Assembly: GCF_001611675.1 (NCBI RefSeq)
Contig: NZ_CP014766.1
Location: 806,001 to 870,000 of the forward strand
Reading direction: 5' to 3'
DNA from: Pontibacter akesuensis
Lineage (GTDB): Bacteria > Bacteroidota > Bacteroidia > Cytophagales > Hymenobacteraceae
Length of the DNA: 64,000 bases
The stretch's first letter is position 1. Each line of letters opens with the position of its first letter. This document shows, piece by piece, positions 52,897 through 61,938 of this stretch. The position numbers were made by a program, and so were the translations under genes. The notes beneath the pieces are model-generated. The model saw nothing but the letters and a program-made list of their open reading frames with translations, was not told the DNA's origin and ran no database searches.

Positions 52897-54042
52897 ATGC
52901 AACTGAGTTTCTGGGAACGCGAAACGTATTTTAAAGACGTCGATGTACTGATCATCGGCAGTGGCATTGTGGGTTTGAATGCAGCGCTGCACCTGAAAAC
53001 ACAGCAACCGAAGCTAAAGGTGCTGGTAGCCGAGCGCGGCCTGCTTCCCACCGGCGCCAGTTCCAAAAACGCCGGCTTCGCCTGTTTTGGCAGCCCCTCC
53101 GAAATGCTTGAAGACCTGCAGCACCACTCTGAGAACGAGGTATTCAGCCTGGTAGAGCGCCGCTGGCAAGGCCTGCAGCGGCTGCGCCACAACCTCGGCG
53201 ATGCCGCCATCGACTACAACCGCTGGGGCGGCTATGAGCTTTTTCAGCCAAAACCGCAGGAGCAGGAGCTTTACGAAGCCTGCCTGGAGCAACTGCCTTA
53301 CCTGAACAGGCACCTCCAAAGTATAGTGGGCGAACCAGCTGTTTACCAAACGGCCGACGCCCAGATCAGCCACTTCGGTTTTAAAGGTGTGCAGCACCTG
53401 CTGCTAAGCACCGCTGAGGGGCAGATAGACACAGGCAAGATGATTTTGGCGCTGACACAGAAAGCACAGGCATTAGGAGTATTGGTGCTGAATGGGCTGG
53501 AGGTCCTGGAATTGAAAGAGGAAGCACAAAGTATAAAAGCCAGCACGGTACAGGGTATTAACCTAAAAGCAAAAGCCGCGCTGGTGGCCACCAACGGGTT
53601 TGCGCAAAAGCTTCTGCCACAGCTGTCAGTGGTGCCGGCGAGGGCGCAGGTGCTTGTTACCAGACCCATCCCAGGCCTCAAACTAAAAGGCACCTTTCAC
53701 TACGACAAAGGCTTTTATTACTTCCGCAACATTGGCAACCGTGTACTTTTTGGCGGCGGCCGTAACTTGAACATTAAAGCAGAGGAAACCACTGAACTTG
53801 GCCTGACGGAGCTGGTGCAAAATAAACTGGATGCGCTGTTGCGCGAAGTTATACTTCCGGAAACACCTTTTGAGGTAGAGCACCGCTGGAGCGGCATAAT
53901 GGGGATGGGTAACGCTAAAACCACCCTCGTACAGCAGGTGTCGGAGCGGATCAGCTGCTCTGTGCGGTTAAGCGGCATGGGCATTGCCATTGGCTCTCTG
54001 GTAGGCGAGGAAGGCGCAGAATTGGTACTGCAGCAAGTATAA
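52897..54042 (+). CDS. FAD-dependent oxidoreductase (DAO family)
   Basis: A 381-residue protein with the dinucleotide-binding fingerprint VLIIGSGIVGLNAALHLK near residue 14 and the second box AERGLLPTGASSKNAGFACF, typical of glycine/D-amino-acid oxidases. Substrate-domain strands and the C-terminal FAD loop (HRWSGIMGMGN, VRLSGMGIAIGSLVGE) are present. It probably oxidises a secondary amine or amino acid. Third gene of an operon with a hydrolase and a small protein. Confidence 0.88.
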   Translation: MQLSFWERETYFKDVDVLIIGSGIVGLNAALHLKTQQPKLKVLVAERGLLPTGASSKNAGFACFGSPSEMLEDLQHHSENEVFSLVERRWQGLQRLRHNLGDAAIDYNRWGGYELFQPKPQEQELYEACLEQLPYLNRHLQSIVGEPAVYQTADAQISHFGFKGVQHLLLSTAEGQIDTGKMILALTQKAQALGVLVLNGLEVLELKEEAQSIKASTVQGINLKAKAALVATNGFAQKLLPQLSVVPARAQVLVTRPIPGLKLKGTFHYDKGFYYFRNIGNRVLFGGGRNLNIKAEETTELGLTELVQNKLDALLREVILPETPFEVEHRWSGIMGMGNAKTTLVQQVSERISCSVRLSGMGIAIGSLVGEEGAELVLQQV

Positions 54043-54151
54043 GTTCATAAATTTTTACTTGAGAAGCCGGAAATTGTAGGAAGCCGCAAAAAGAAAAAGG
54101 CAAACTGTCCAGATTCAGCTTGCCTTTAGAAGAGAGTGCATTTAGTGTAGT

Positions 54152-54361
54152 TTATGCATGTACCCATTTGGAGGTGGTTTGGTGATACATGGGTACCGTA
54201 AAGCGCTGCGATTCCTTTTCTGCACGGTAAAAGGCGTTATATTCCTCTTCGCCTAATTCTTCCCGAAGGGCTACATGGAATAGCGCCATCTCGGGGTACA
54301 ACTGATACTGCTCCTGACGTTCCTGCGGACTGTTTCTGTTAAATTCATAAAAGCTTCTCAT
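54152..54361 (-). CDS. Small hypothetical protein
   Basis: A 69-residue acidic and aromatic-rich protein (MRSFYEFNRNSPQERQEQYQ...EELGEEEYNAFYRAEKESQR). Start at 54361 is preferred; the frame extends to 54478 through AT-rich sequence that looks non-coding. No family recognised. Confidence 0.45.
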   Translation of the reverse strand: MRSFYEFNRNSPQERQEQYQLYPEMALFHVALREELGEEEYNAFYRAEKESQRFTVPMYHQTTSKWVHA

Positions 54362-54478
54362 GACTGACTTACATCTAAATAAATGATTATTAAATATTTG
54401 ACCAAACTTTACATACTCCTCTCGGAGATCATTAGTTGCTAATCGTTTATTTATTAATCGCTTATCTAGAAGAGGCAA

Positions 54479-54779
54479 AGTGATTGCCTAAAAAATACCC
54501 CCGCTACACACAGCAGGAGCAACCGGTTATCCGGGATCAGAGCTTTCAAAAATAGTACAACTATTTTACGGCAACCTTCTTGCACAGCCCGCTGCATTGC
54601 GGCATTTTCCCTACCTGTCCTGAAAAAGCAGTTCTATGTAGCTGCAAAAGCAAAGGCCCAACCAATATGGCCGGGCCTAAGAGCTAATAATTAAACTGTT
54701 GCCGGATTTACAGCAGGCCTGTTTGCTCATAAAAGGCATCGCCTGAAGTATATGAGCAAACTAAATCAACTCTGCCCGC
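54479..54779. other. Intergenic region without recognised features
   Basis: A 301-base spacer between two leftward genes. No open frame with coding character, hairpin or promoter was convincing. Confidence 0.35.
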
Positions 54780-56435
54780 TTACAGCCCCAGCACCTCGGT
54801 ACCCTGCTCAAAAACAATATCCACCGGAATGTTAGCCTCCGTCAGGCGGTTAAGACTTGTCTGCAACTGTGGACTGATCTGCCCCTGCTTATCCAGCAAG
54901 GCAGCAACGCCCGCGTAGTCGCCATTGCCCTGCAGCGTCAGTATTTTCTCCGACAGCTTGTTCATGGCCTCACGCATTTTGTCGTAGTTCACTCTATACT
55001 TACCCGTCTGCGCATCTCGCTCAAAGGCGCCGTTCTCCTCAAAGAAGTTAAACCGCACCATGTTCGCCTTGCCATGCGCACTTGCCGCACCAAAACGAAC
55101 GGAACGGAAAATACCAGCTAAAAAGGTCGTATAATATTCTTTCAGGTCGCCTTCCAACTCTCCTTTTTCATGTAGTTGCGTTATCATGTACAGCCCCAGG
55201 ATGTCGGCTTTGCCTTCTTCCAGTGCCGATGCCTGCTCCTTAAGCGCCTCCCGCACGGTACCTTTGTTGTTCACGGTGTTCTTGATGCCCAAGCCGTGCG
55301 CTACCTCATGAAACATGGTGTTAGCGAAGAATGCGTCGAATGTTACATACTTCTCCTGGTCCTCCACAATCAGTTCATCCGCAATCGGTACCATAATTTT
55401 CTCGAACTTGGCCCGCATGGCATTTTTCAGTTGCAGACGGCGCGTACCTTTTTTCAGTTGCACCTCCTCATCGTTCGGCAGGTTAATGGCGATGGTTTTG
55501 CTGCCTGCGTTGCTGTCGCCAGCGTAGTAAATTACATCGTAGGCGTTCAGGTCAGAATCCGTGCCGGGTGTCTCCGCTTTATACTTGTCAGGTACCGGCA
55601 GGCCACGCTGCAATTCGGGCAGGAATGCCGCATACTTGGCCAGGCGTTCGCTCCACTCCATGTCTTTCACCAGCACATAGGCCTCGTGCGCGGCTTTGTT
55701 GCCAAGCAGCTTGTCTTCGTATGTTTCAATCGGACCGATTACGATATCGATCTTGTTGTTCTTCATATCCATCCAAGCCAGGTCAGATGGCTGGTAATTA
55801 TCTGTCAGGAGGGCCTCTGCGCGTAGGTTCAGGTACTTTTGCAGCCCCGGATCTCCGGCAAGCTTAGCAGCCTGCTTCAGCAGGTCAGCCGCTCGTTGTA
55901 CTTCCTCCTTAAACTGCACATGGTAAGGCACTGTAATCAGTTTTCCGTTCCCGTCACGGCGCACAAAGGTGTACTGGCTGTCTTTGCCCGGCAGGTTGGC
56001 CTGCTCAAACTCCTCCTTCGTCATATCTTCAGGATAAAAGTTGGCGCCCTCCGGCTTCGGCCCCACTCCCGGTATAAAAGGCTCGTTGTTGTTCAGGCGA
56101 TCCCAGGGGCCATAGTTAATTCGCGTGTATTGCTTGGCGGCCTCGTTATCCAGGGCGGCCAGCAGAGAATCGCTATTGCCGTAAGCCTCGTACCAGAACA
56201 GCTTGTTCATGATATCGGATGCCTCGATCAGCAGGGGAATCATTTTCTTTTCGTTAGCGCTCAGGTGGCCTAAGTCTGCGGTCAGGCGCACTGTGGTGTA
56301 AGCATCCAGTTTCTGCTGCAGGCTGTCTGCCGCAACTGCCTCCGTTGTAGCGACAGTGCCTTCTGTGGTATTACTGTTGCAGCCAAAAGAAGCCGCGGCA
56401 ACCGCCGAAGCAAAAAGTAAGTGGCGTGGTTTCAT
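54780..56435 (-). CDS. M49-like zinc peptidase lipoprotein (dipeptidyl peptidase III-related)
   Basis: A 551-residue protein. Start at 56435 (MKPRHLLFASAVAAASFGC) gives a lipoprotein signal; earlier in-frame ATGs would bury it. The zinc site is FHEVAHGLGI with the downstream EEGKADILGLYM, supplying the Glu ligand as in M49-type peptidases, although M49 proper has HExxGH while here it is HEVAH. Family members in this phylum are annotated as Zn-dependent hydrolases. The protein is expected at the periplasmic side of a membrane. Confidence 0.82.
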   Translation of the reverse strand: MKPRHLLFASAVAAASFGCNSNTTEGTVATTEAVAADSLQQKLDAYTTVRLTADLGHLSANEKKMIPLLIEASDIMNKLFWYEAYGNSDSLLAALDNEAAKQYTRINYGPWDRLNNNEPFIPGVGPKPEGANFYPEDMTKEEFEQANLPGKDSQYTFVRRDGNGKLITVPYHVQFKEEVQRAADLLKQAAKLAGDPGLQKYLNLRAEALLTDNYQPSDLAWMDMKNNKIDIVIGPIETYEDKLLGNKAAHEAYVLVKDMEWSERLAKYAAFLPELQRGLPVPDKYKAETPGTDSDLNAYDVIYYAGDSNAGSKTIAINLPNDEEVQLKKGTRRLQLKNAMRAKFEKIMVPIADELIVEDQEKYVTFDAFFANTMFHEVAHGLGIKNTVNNKGTVREALKEQASALEEGKADILGLYMITQLHEKGELEGDLKEYYTTFLAGIFRSVRFGAASAHGKANMVRFNFFEENGAFERDAQTGKYRVNYDKMREAMNKLSEKILTLQGNGDYAGVAALLDKQGQISPQLQTSLNRLTEANIPVDIVFEQGTEVLGL

Positions 56436-56574
56436 GTGTTTTGTCAGGATTAGTTTACAGGTTGAAGATAGTGTTTTTTGGATGGAAGGCAAAGGGGGTG
56501 ATGGCCGGAGGCTGCTTGAGCGTATCATACTTGGTCATATATGGCTTTAGCTATTCTACCTAGCTACCGCCTCT

Positions 56575-57175
56575 CTGGCGCAAGTCTTCAGACATGTGTC
56601 TTACTATGGTATCGGGTTTGTAACCCGACTGGCTTGAAAAGCCACACTTGTACAGACGCATTTTGATGGAGCTTAGCTGGCGCAAGCGTCCGCTTGTGCC
56701 TTTAACTGCCGCTATTTATACTTCCACAGCCGCTGCTTTCCTCAACTTCAGCCAAGCTATCTTTTCTAACCGCAGTTCATCCTCCAGCTCCCAAATACCC
56801 AAAGTTTCACCTCATACTTTGGAGCGCTCACGGCTGGAGTAGGGGCCCTATAGGAGCGGGGTCTCGTCCTGGGGGTAGGGGCCCTCGATCAGGGCATCGC
56901 GCTGTGCAATTGAAGCTGCCATCGCTGCGCTGCAGGCTGCCCTTCGGGCACCGCATCAATTACAAGGCGCTCTTTTTCGAGGGCCCCTACCCCCACCCAA
57001 GGACTTGAAATGGTTCAGGTAGCCACAGCCTTCGCGATGCAACAAGTTAAATTGCCCCCTTGAGGGGACTACAGGGGTGTTTCACATTTGCGGATAATTC
57101 CCCTCCTTAGACAAGGAGGGGTTAGGGGTGGTTGGACCACAGCAACCACAAAGCATCAGCTCCTCAAGCTACCCA
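56575..57175 (-). repeat. Long interspersed repeat, copy D
   Basis: Same orientation and block order as copy C: REP-like hairpins, an AGTTCATCCTCCAGCTCCC block, CATACTTTGGAGCGCTCACG, two direct and one inverted TAGGGGCCCT units, a GGCTGCCCTTCGGGCACCGC hairpin core, and an ATTCCCCTCCTTAGACAAGG block. It fills the gap 56,436-57,300. Confidence 0.8.
56679..56700 (+). repeat. REP-like hairpin
   Basis: GGCGCAAGCG-TC-CGCTTGTGCC, inside long repeat copy D. Confidence 0.7.
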
Positions 57176-57300
57176 TCCTGTTGTCAGGGACCAGACAAAC
57201 GTTACTGCACCAGTGCACAGCTACTTTACAAATCAAAAAAGGGCAGCGGCCTCAGCTACTACCCTCTTCAGAAGTATATATTCAAGTATAAATCGTATGG

Positions 57301-57915
57301 CTAGAAAAGGCCGAAAAGTTCACTCTGAATTCGTTCGATAATGGAGCCTAAGTCTTCGGGGTTGGCTACGAAGTCAATGTTGTTCACATCGATCACCAGC
57401 AGTTTGCCCTGGTCGTAGTTGCCCATCCAGGTATTGTAATGCTCGTTCAGGTTGCGCAGGTAATTAATACTGATACTGCTCTCGTAGTCGCGGTTGCGCT
57501 TCTCGATCTGGCCGATCAGCTTAGGCAAATCCGCCTTGAGGTAGATCATCAGGTCGGGAGCCTTCACCATGTCGATCATCGACTGAAACAGCGCGAAATA
57601 ATTGTCATAGTCGCGGCTGCTCATCAAACCGGACTGATGCAGGTTCTTGGCAAAGATATGCGCATCCTCGTAAATGGTGCGGTCCTGGATCACATCATGC
57701 GACGTAGCCTGTATCTGGCGCACCTGGTTAAAGCGGCTGTTCAGGAAAAAGACCTGCAGGTGAAAGGCCCAACGCTCCATATCCTCATAAAAGTCCTTCA
57801 GGTAGGGGTTGTTATCGACTGCCTCCAGGTATAGGTCCCACTTAAAGTGCTGCGACAGTTTGGTGGCCAGGGTGGTTTTGCCAGCGCCAATGTTGCCAAC
57901 GATTGCAATATGCAT
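57301..57915 (-). CDS. Deoxynucleoside kinase
   Basis: A 204-residue protein with a P-loop GNIGAGKT at residues 7-14, the lid/ERS-equivalent segment VIQDRTIYEDAHIFAKNLHQ, and IEKRNRDYE near the lid. It matches the deoxyadenosine/deoxyguanosine kinase group of the thymidine-kinase-like fold and would salvage deoxynucleosides in the cytosol. TACTTTTG on the minus strand at 57947-57954 is a candidate -7 element. It is the last host-type gene before the AT-rich island. Confidence 0.88.
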   Translation of the reverse strand: MHIAIVGNIGAGKTTLATKLSQHFKWDLYLEAVDNNPYLKDFYEDMERWAFHLQVFFLNSRFNQVRQIQATSHDVIQDRTIYEDAHIFAKNLHQSGLMSSRDYDNYFALFQSMIDMVKAPDLMIYLKADLPKLIGQIEKRNRDYESSISINYLRNLNEHYNTWMGNYDQGKLLVIDVNNIDFVANPEDLGSIIERIQSELFGLF

Positions 57916-58256
57916 GATATTCTGTACTAAGGTTAAATCAGGAAAACAAAAGTACAGCTTTTTGCACAGGCATTATCGACAAGTTCCCCACCGGGTTATC
58001 AACACACGGCAGGGCCGTACTTGTGCTCAACCAACTAAAGCACAGTGCCGCCGTAGACGTTAAGTATAAACGAAACATACACCTAACATCTGAAAGCTAT
58101 GACAAAAGGACATTGTCAAGACTAGTTTACAGCCTTTTACAACATCTTACACTGAATGCTCTAATACAACAAATTAGAGCATTATTTATTTACATCTGTA
58201 AGTATCTTTTCAACAATTTTTCTTATTTTACTGACTGAAAACTGACTAAATAAGAT
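57916..58256. other. Junction region with a sharp drop in GC
   Basis: Host-like composition, including one AAGTATA, continues to about 58,070; beyond it the sequence turns AT-rich into the recombinase gene. This is where a left attachment site would be expected. No tRNA or clear direct repeat was identified, so the att site is undefined. Confidence 0.4.
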
Positions 58257-59510
58257 ATGTATTGTAAGCTGGTTTTAAGGAATAAGGATAAGAATAATAA
58301 GTCTTCCGTCTATGTTCAATATGTGAAGAATGGAGAGTCATATAGACATAACACCAACATAAAAGTGTTGAAAGAGCATTTTAAAGAAGGAAAGCTAACT
58401 AAAGGATATGACTCAAAAAGGTTCCAAATAGATAACGATCACATTGATACTATCTATAAAAAAGTAGACAACATTATAAAGGACTACTACCAGAAGTACA
58501 GTGTCACTCCAGAAATAGATTATGTTGACAGTGAGTTAAAGAAAGCCGATAAAGAAAGAGAGTTAAGTAACAAATCCCTCTTTGAATACTTTGAAAAGTA
58601 TATTGAAGAAAAGAAACTCACACATCCATACAACACTGTAAGGAATATTGAGGCTTGTAAAAGAAATCTTGAAGCGTTCGCAGAAGATACGAAATACACG
58701 ATAACTTTTGAAAGCATCAACTATGAGTTTGTAAATGCTTACAGGGTGTTTTCAATAAAAAAGAAGAGGCAAGATGTTAGTATAGCGCATACAATGGCGT
58801 TGCTGAAGAGCTTCCTTAAGTACTGTAACAAATGTGGCTATACGAACATCAAAGAGCTCCCAGATCTCAAGATTAGGCATAAAAAGAAAAATGATGATCC
58901 TATAGTTCTAACTGAGAAAGAAGTATCAGATCTTCAAGGTGTAGAAATACAAGATAAGGGAAAGGAATACGTCAGGGACTTGTTTGTTTTGATGTGTGCT
59001 ACTGGATTACGTTTTAGTGATGTAATTAGGATCAACAAAGCAAAAATTGAATTTAAGAAAACAGAGGAAAACAGAAATTTTATTAATACTGACATCACTA
59101 AGACAAAAGATAGAGTTAGCATTCCTTTGACTGACCTAGCAGACGAAGTACTTATAAAATATGATTATCAAACACGGCCAATTGATGCGGGTTACTTTAA
59201 TAAGACTATAAAGGAAGTGTGTAAGCAAATTGAAAGCTTAAAGCAGGAGGTACAAATTATCAAATATATAGGTGCAACTCCTAGTGCTGAGTTAAAATAT
59301 AAACATGACCTAATATCAGCACATACAGGAAGACGCACTTTTATTTCAAACTGTGTGAATGCGGAGAGACCAATTCCGTTTAGCACAATCATGAAATGGA
59401 CGAATCATAAAAAGATAGAAATCTTCTCAAGATATATCAACAAAAGTATTAGCGAGGAGCAGCACATAAGCAAAGTGTTTAAAAAAGTAATTCCGCCTAT
59501 TGATAAATAA
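58257..59510 (+). CDS. Tyrosine recombinase/integrase
   Basis: A 417-residue integrase. It has an N-terminal arm-binding-like domain (about 1-90), a SAM-like core-binding domain (about 100-210) and a catalytic domain with Arg in MCATGLRFSDVIRI, HTGRR in LISAHTGRRTFISNC, and His/Tyr in MKWTNHKKIEIFSRYI. The catalytic R...HxxR...H...Y series is complete. Domain order resembles integrases of Bacteroidota integrative elements. It is the first gene of an AT-rich island and likely mediates its integration and excision. Confidence 0.9.
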   Translation: MYCKLVLRNKDKNNKSSVYVQYVKNGESYRHNTNIKVLKEHFKEGKLTKGYDSKRFQIDNDHIDTIYKKVDNIIKDYYQKYSVTPEIDYVDSELKKADKERELSNKSLFEYFEKYIEEKKLTHPYNTVRNIEACKRNLEAFAEDTKYTITFESINYEFVNAYRVFSIKKKRQDVSIAHTMALLKSFLKYCNKCGYTNIKELPDLKIRHKKKNDDPIVLTEKEVSDLQGVEIQDKGKEYVRDLFVLMCATGLRFSDVIRINKAKIEFKKTEENRNFINTDITKTKDRVSIPLTDLADEVLIKYDYQTRPIDAGYFNKTIKEVCKQIESLKQEVQIIKYIGATPSAELKYKHDLISAHTGRRTFISNCVNAERPIPFSTIMKWTNHKKIEIFSRYINKSISEEQHISKVFKKVIPPIDK

Positions 59511-59566
59511 AATTAAAAGGTGTAAAATTGCAGCGTCCCTCCTAATATTTCTGTAGGGAAGACCGT

Positions 59567-59578
59567 AAAGATTGTAAA
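59567..59578 (+). repeat. 12-bp direct repeat, copy 1
   Basis: AAAGATTGTAAA, 71 bases before the HTH gene start. A second exact copy lies 55 bases before the Rep gene. Possibly a shared regulatory or replication-protein site. Confidence 0.4.
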
Positions 59579-59648
59579 GCGTCAGTAGCCTATTTATATA
59601 AGTTACTGTCCAAAGATTGGATTGCAAAAATCTATTATCAATCACTTT

Positions 59649-59960
59649 ATGGACTTCAATGGCCAACAGAACCTAATTTTACTTTCAGAAGAAAACTTAC
59701 AAGCCTTAGTTGAAAGCTCTATCCAAAGAGCTCTTCAGAAATTTATAAGTTTACAAGAACACCAAGTAAATAAAACAGAATACCTCTCTATCAGCGAAGT
59801 AGTTAGGCTGTTTAAGCTTACCAGACCTACTCTTAATAAGTTAGTTAAAAGCAACTCCATTAGATCATATAGACCTGGAGGTGTAAGAAGAATATTATTT
59901 ATTGAATCTGAGTTGAAAGAAGATCTCAAAAACTATCAACAAAGGCTACCCCACCCATAA
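59649..59960 (+). CDS. Excisionase-like helix-turn-helix protein
   Basis: A 103-residue protein. The C-terminal part carries a MerR/excisionase-type winged HTH: YLSISEVVRLFKLTRPTLNK followed by LVKSNSIRSYRPGGVRRILF. This is the pattern of helix_turn_helix_17/Xis-type proteins that accompany integrases. The N-terminal 45 residues are helical and acidic. Placed between the recombinase and the Rep-like gene, it probably acts as excisionase or as an element regulator. Confidence 0.8.
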   Translation: MDFNGQQNLILLSEENLQALVESSIQRALQKFISLQEHQVNKTEYLSISEVVRLFKLTRPTLNKLVKSNSIRSYRPGGVRRILFIESELKEDLKNYQQRLPHP

Positions 59961-60071
59961 TATTACCTATCGAAGACTAGAGATAATCATCCATTCCTTG
60001 GGTAGTTCAAGTGTATTCTTTTCACATCAGTTTTTGGCTTACCAGACCAGTTAGCCTGCCGACTCTTTGGC

Positions 60072-60083
60072 AAAGATTGTAAA
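60072..60083 (+). repeat. 12-bp direct repeat, copy 2
   Basis: AAAGATTGTAAA, second exact copy, upstream of the replication initiator-like gene. The neighbouring GCCGACTCTTTGGC could form a small hairpin. Confidence 0.4.
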
Positions 60084-60137
60084 AGCTACAGAAAAAAGCT
60101 CTGCAGCAGACTGTACATCTTCAAGTGTAATAGGTTT

Positions 60138-61163
60138 ATGCTAATTGCCGCCTATTTGAATGGTTTACTACCTCATAAAACCGTTCATCCATTTCTGTCT
60201 CAATACAAGATAGATAGTTTCTGTATAAGCGAAGAACTCATTCAGGAAGTCAAACTAAAAAATCAGCCGCAACCGCCAGATTCAAAAAACACATTGATCG
60301 GCGGGATTGGCTATGATACCATAAATGCATATAGAAATGTAAATGAAGAGCAGTATAAAAAAATTGAAGAAAATATAATTGCTATTAAAAATGTAATTAT
60401 AAAAACAAGAAGTAAATCTGAAGCGATTAGAGCCGCATATATCCAGTATGAAAAAAGCAAAATACTCGTTTATTTAAAAAAGAATTTACATGTCTCTGTA
60501 CATGTTAGTTTACCAAGCCTCTTAAACAATGGGTGCAATGTATTACCCACAGATAGCAGGAATGCTACAAAAGCCATTAATCTAATAAATAAGATTCTAG
60601 GATTTGATAAAATAATTGGACTTGATTTTAGAACCTTTAAACTCACAAGAGTGGACATAACTGCAAATTATCTTGTAGATGGCCAGCCTTCAGATTTATT
60701 GAATACCCCTGCTCCTAGCTACTTTAAAAGAGCTGCCATTTATGATGAATCAGTATATTTCGTAGCAACAAATAAAGCGATTAAGACTTGTGACTTAAGA
60801 TTTTTAAAGAAAAGAAATGAGAAAAGCAAAGATCTCAGGCAAGCTTTAAGAGGTTATAGGAGACAGTTACTGGTTTATGAAAAAGAAATTGATGAAACAG
60901 AATTAAAAGCATGGAGGTTTGAAGCACGACTTAAAAAGAACAGAATCATTAGGAATCAATTAAAATACGAAGCTACAGTCATGGCACTTGAAGATCATGA
61001 ATTTTATCAAAGATGTATTAGCTATTTTGACACACTATTAAAGAGCATGATTAAAAAATCATATAAACGAACTGCAGGTTTAATAAAGAAAGCTTATCTG
61101 GAAGGTAAAACATCTCTTAGTGCCTACAAATTTGATTTTTGGGTAAACTATAATAAGGGGTAA
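60138..61163 (+). CDS. Putative phage/plasmid replication initiator (CRI, II/X type)
   Basis: A 341-residue basic protein. The central FKLTRVDITANYLVDGQ, followed by SVYFVATNKAIKTCDLRFLK and the later LKAWRFEARLKKNRIIRNQL, matches the layout of phage/plasmid replication proteins of the G2P/CRI II/X family: an LxRxD strand, then a YxxxK-like block, then an LRxExRxK strand. That family nicks DNA for rolling-circle replication of filamentous phages and small plasmids. No packaging or Zot gene is seen. The assignment rests on pattern only. Confidence 0.55.
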   Translation: MLIAAYLNGLLPHKTVHPFLSQYKIDSFCISEELIQEVKLKNQPQPPDSKNTLIGGIGYDTINAYRNVNEEQYKKIEENIIAIKNVIIKTRSKSEAIRAAYIQYEKSKILVYLKKNLHVSVHVSLPSLLNNGCNVLPTDSRNATKAINLINKILGFDKIIGLDFRTFKLTRVDITANYLVDGQPSDLLNTPAPSYFKRAAIYDESVYFVATNKAIKTCDLRFLKKRNEKSKDLRQALRGYRRQLLVYEKEIDETELKAWRFEARLKKNRIIRNQLKYEATVMALEDHEFYQRCISYFDTLLKSMIKKSYKRTAGLIKKAYLEGKTSLSAYKFDFWVNYNKG

Positions 61164-61313
61164 CCTATAATATATATCATTGTGTATCAGCAGTGTATAA
61201 GACAAAACAAAAGAAGGGAAATGTAATAAGAGGTATTAAATTATACCGGTAATAATCCTTTTAAAAGTATAAATAACTATGTATATTAATTAAAGATTTA
61301 AATCAACAACAAG

Positions 61314-61517
61314 ATGAAGAATAATAGAAAAAGAAACCAAAAAAGCATTGCTAGAAATGAAGTGTATCCCAATATAGCAGCTAAGGAGTTAAGAAGAGAC
61401 ATAACAAACCTCTATTTAGAAGAGCCTGATTTGATTATGGACAGTCCTGAAGAACTGGAAGCCTACCTGCAAAAGCTCTATGGCAAGAACTACCTGGATG
61501 GCCTAGACATCTCATAG
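61314..61517 (+). CDS. Small hypothetical island protein
   Basis: A 67-residue protein with a basic N-terminus (MKNNRKRNQKSIARNE) and acidic C-terminus (EEPDLIMDSPEELEAYLQKL). The charge split is reminiscent of small regulatory or accessory proteins; no family was recognised. Its stop is followed 6 bases later by a 26-bp perfect palindrome. Confidence 0.55.
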   Translation: MKNNRKRNQKSIARNEVYPNIAAKELRRDITNLYLEEPDLIMDSPEELEAYLQKLYGKNYLDGLDIS

Positions 61518-61523
61518 AGATTT

Positions 61524-61549
61524 TTAAGTTACTTAATTAAGTAACTTAA
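61524..61549. other. 26-bp perfect palindrome
   Basis: The half-site TTAAGTTACTTAA (61524-61536) is followed directly by its reverse complement with no spacer. It sits just after the last rightward island gene. It could be a protein-binding site, a replication or recombination site, or a poor terminator. The surrounding gap 61,518-61,938 has no gene. Confidence 0.7.
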
Positions 61550-61591
61550 TAGCTGCTTCCCCATTTCAACGGAAATTAGAATAGGTCGCGA

Positions 61592-61626
61592 CTCCTAACT
61601 TTAGCATAGGTGCAACTAGTTAGGAG
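61592..61626. other. Interrupted inverted repeat
   Basis: CTCCTAACT (61592-61600) and AGTTAGGAG (61618-61626) flank 17 bases. This geometry is compatible with a recombinase core site or a hairpin; undetermined. Confidence 0.4.
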
Positions 61627-61938
61627 AGCAGTGTAAATCATTGATGTACTGTACGATAAAATATACTTAACTATGGGATTCCTATCAACAGGGTTAAGTG
61701 CTTAGTCATGTACAGCTTCTATAAACAAGATTCAGTCTTCAAATAACATTAACTAACGTACTTTTATTCAACAGGCGAATCCTGTCTGGCGATATAAGCT
61801 TCATTAAATCCGTAGTAAACTTTGACATGGTCTGAGCACCTAATCCCTCCTAGCAATAGAATGTACTTAGGGGCTACATGAGTAGCATAAAACTACATGC
61901 TGTACCTAATACTTACATGATAGTAAATATCAGAGTAA

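Noticed and set aside
27400..57175. The four long repeats as a CRISPR array
   Set aside because: The copies are many kilobases apart, in both orientations, and lack short regular repeats with unique spacers; no cas genes are present.
58257..61163. The AT-rich island as an inovirus prophage
   Set aside because: Only an initiator-like gene was found; no Zot-type ATPase or coat-protein genes are seen in the window, so a full filamentous phage is not supported.
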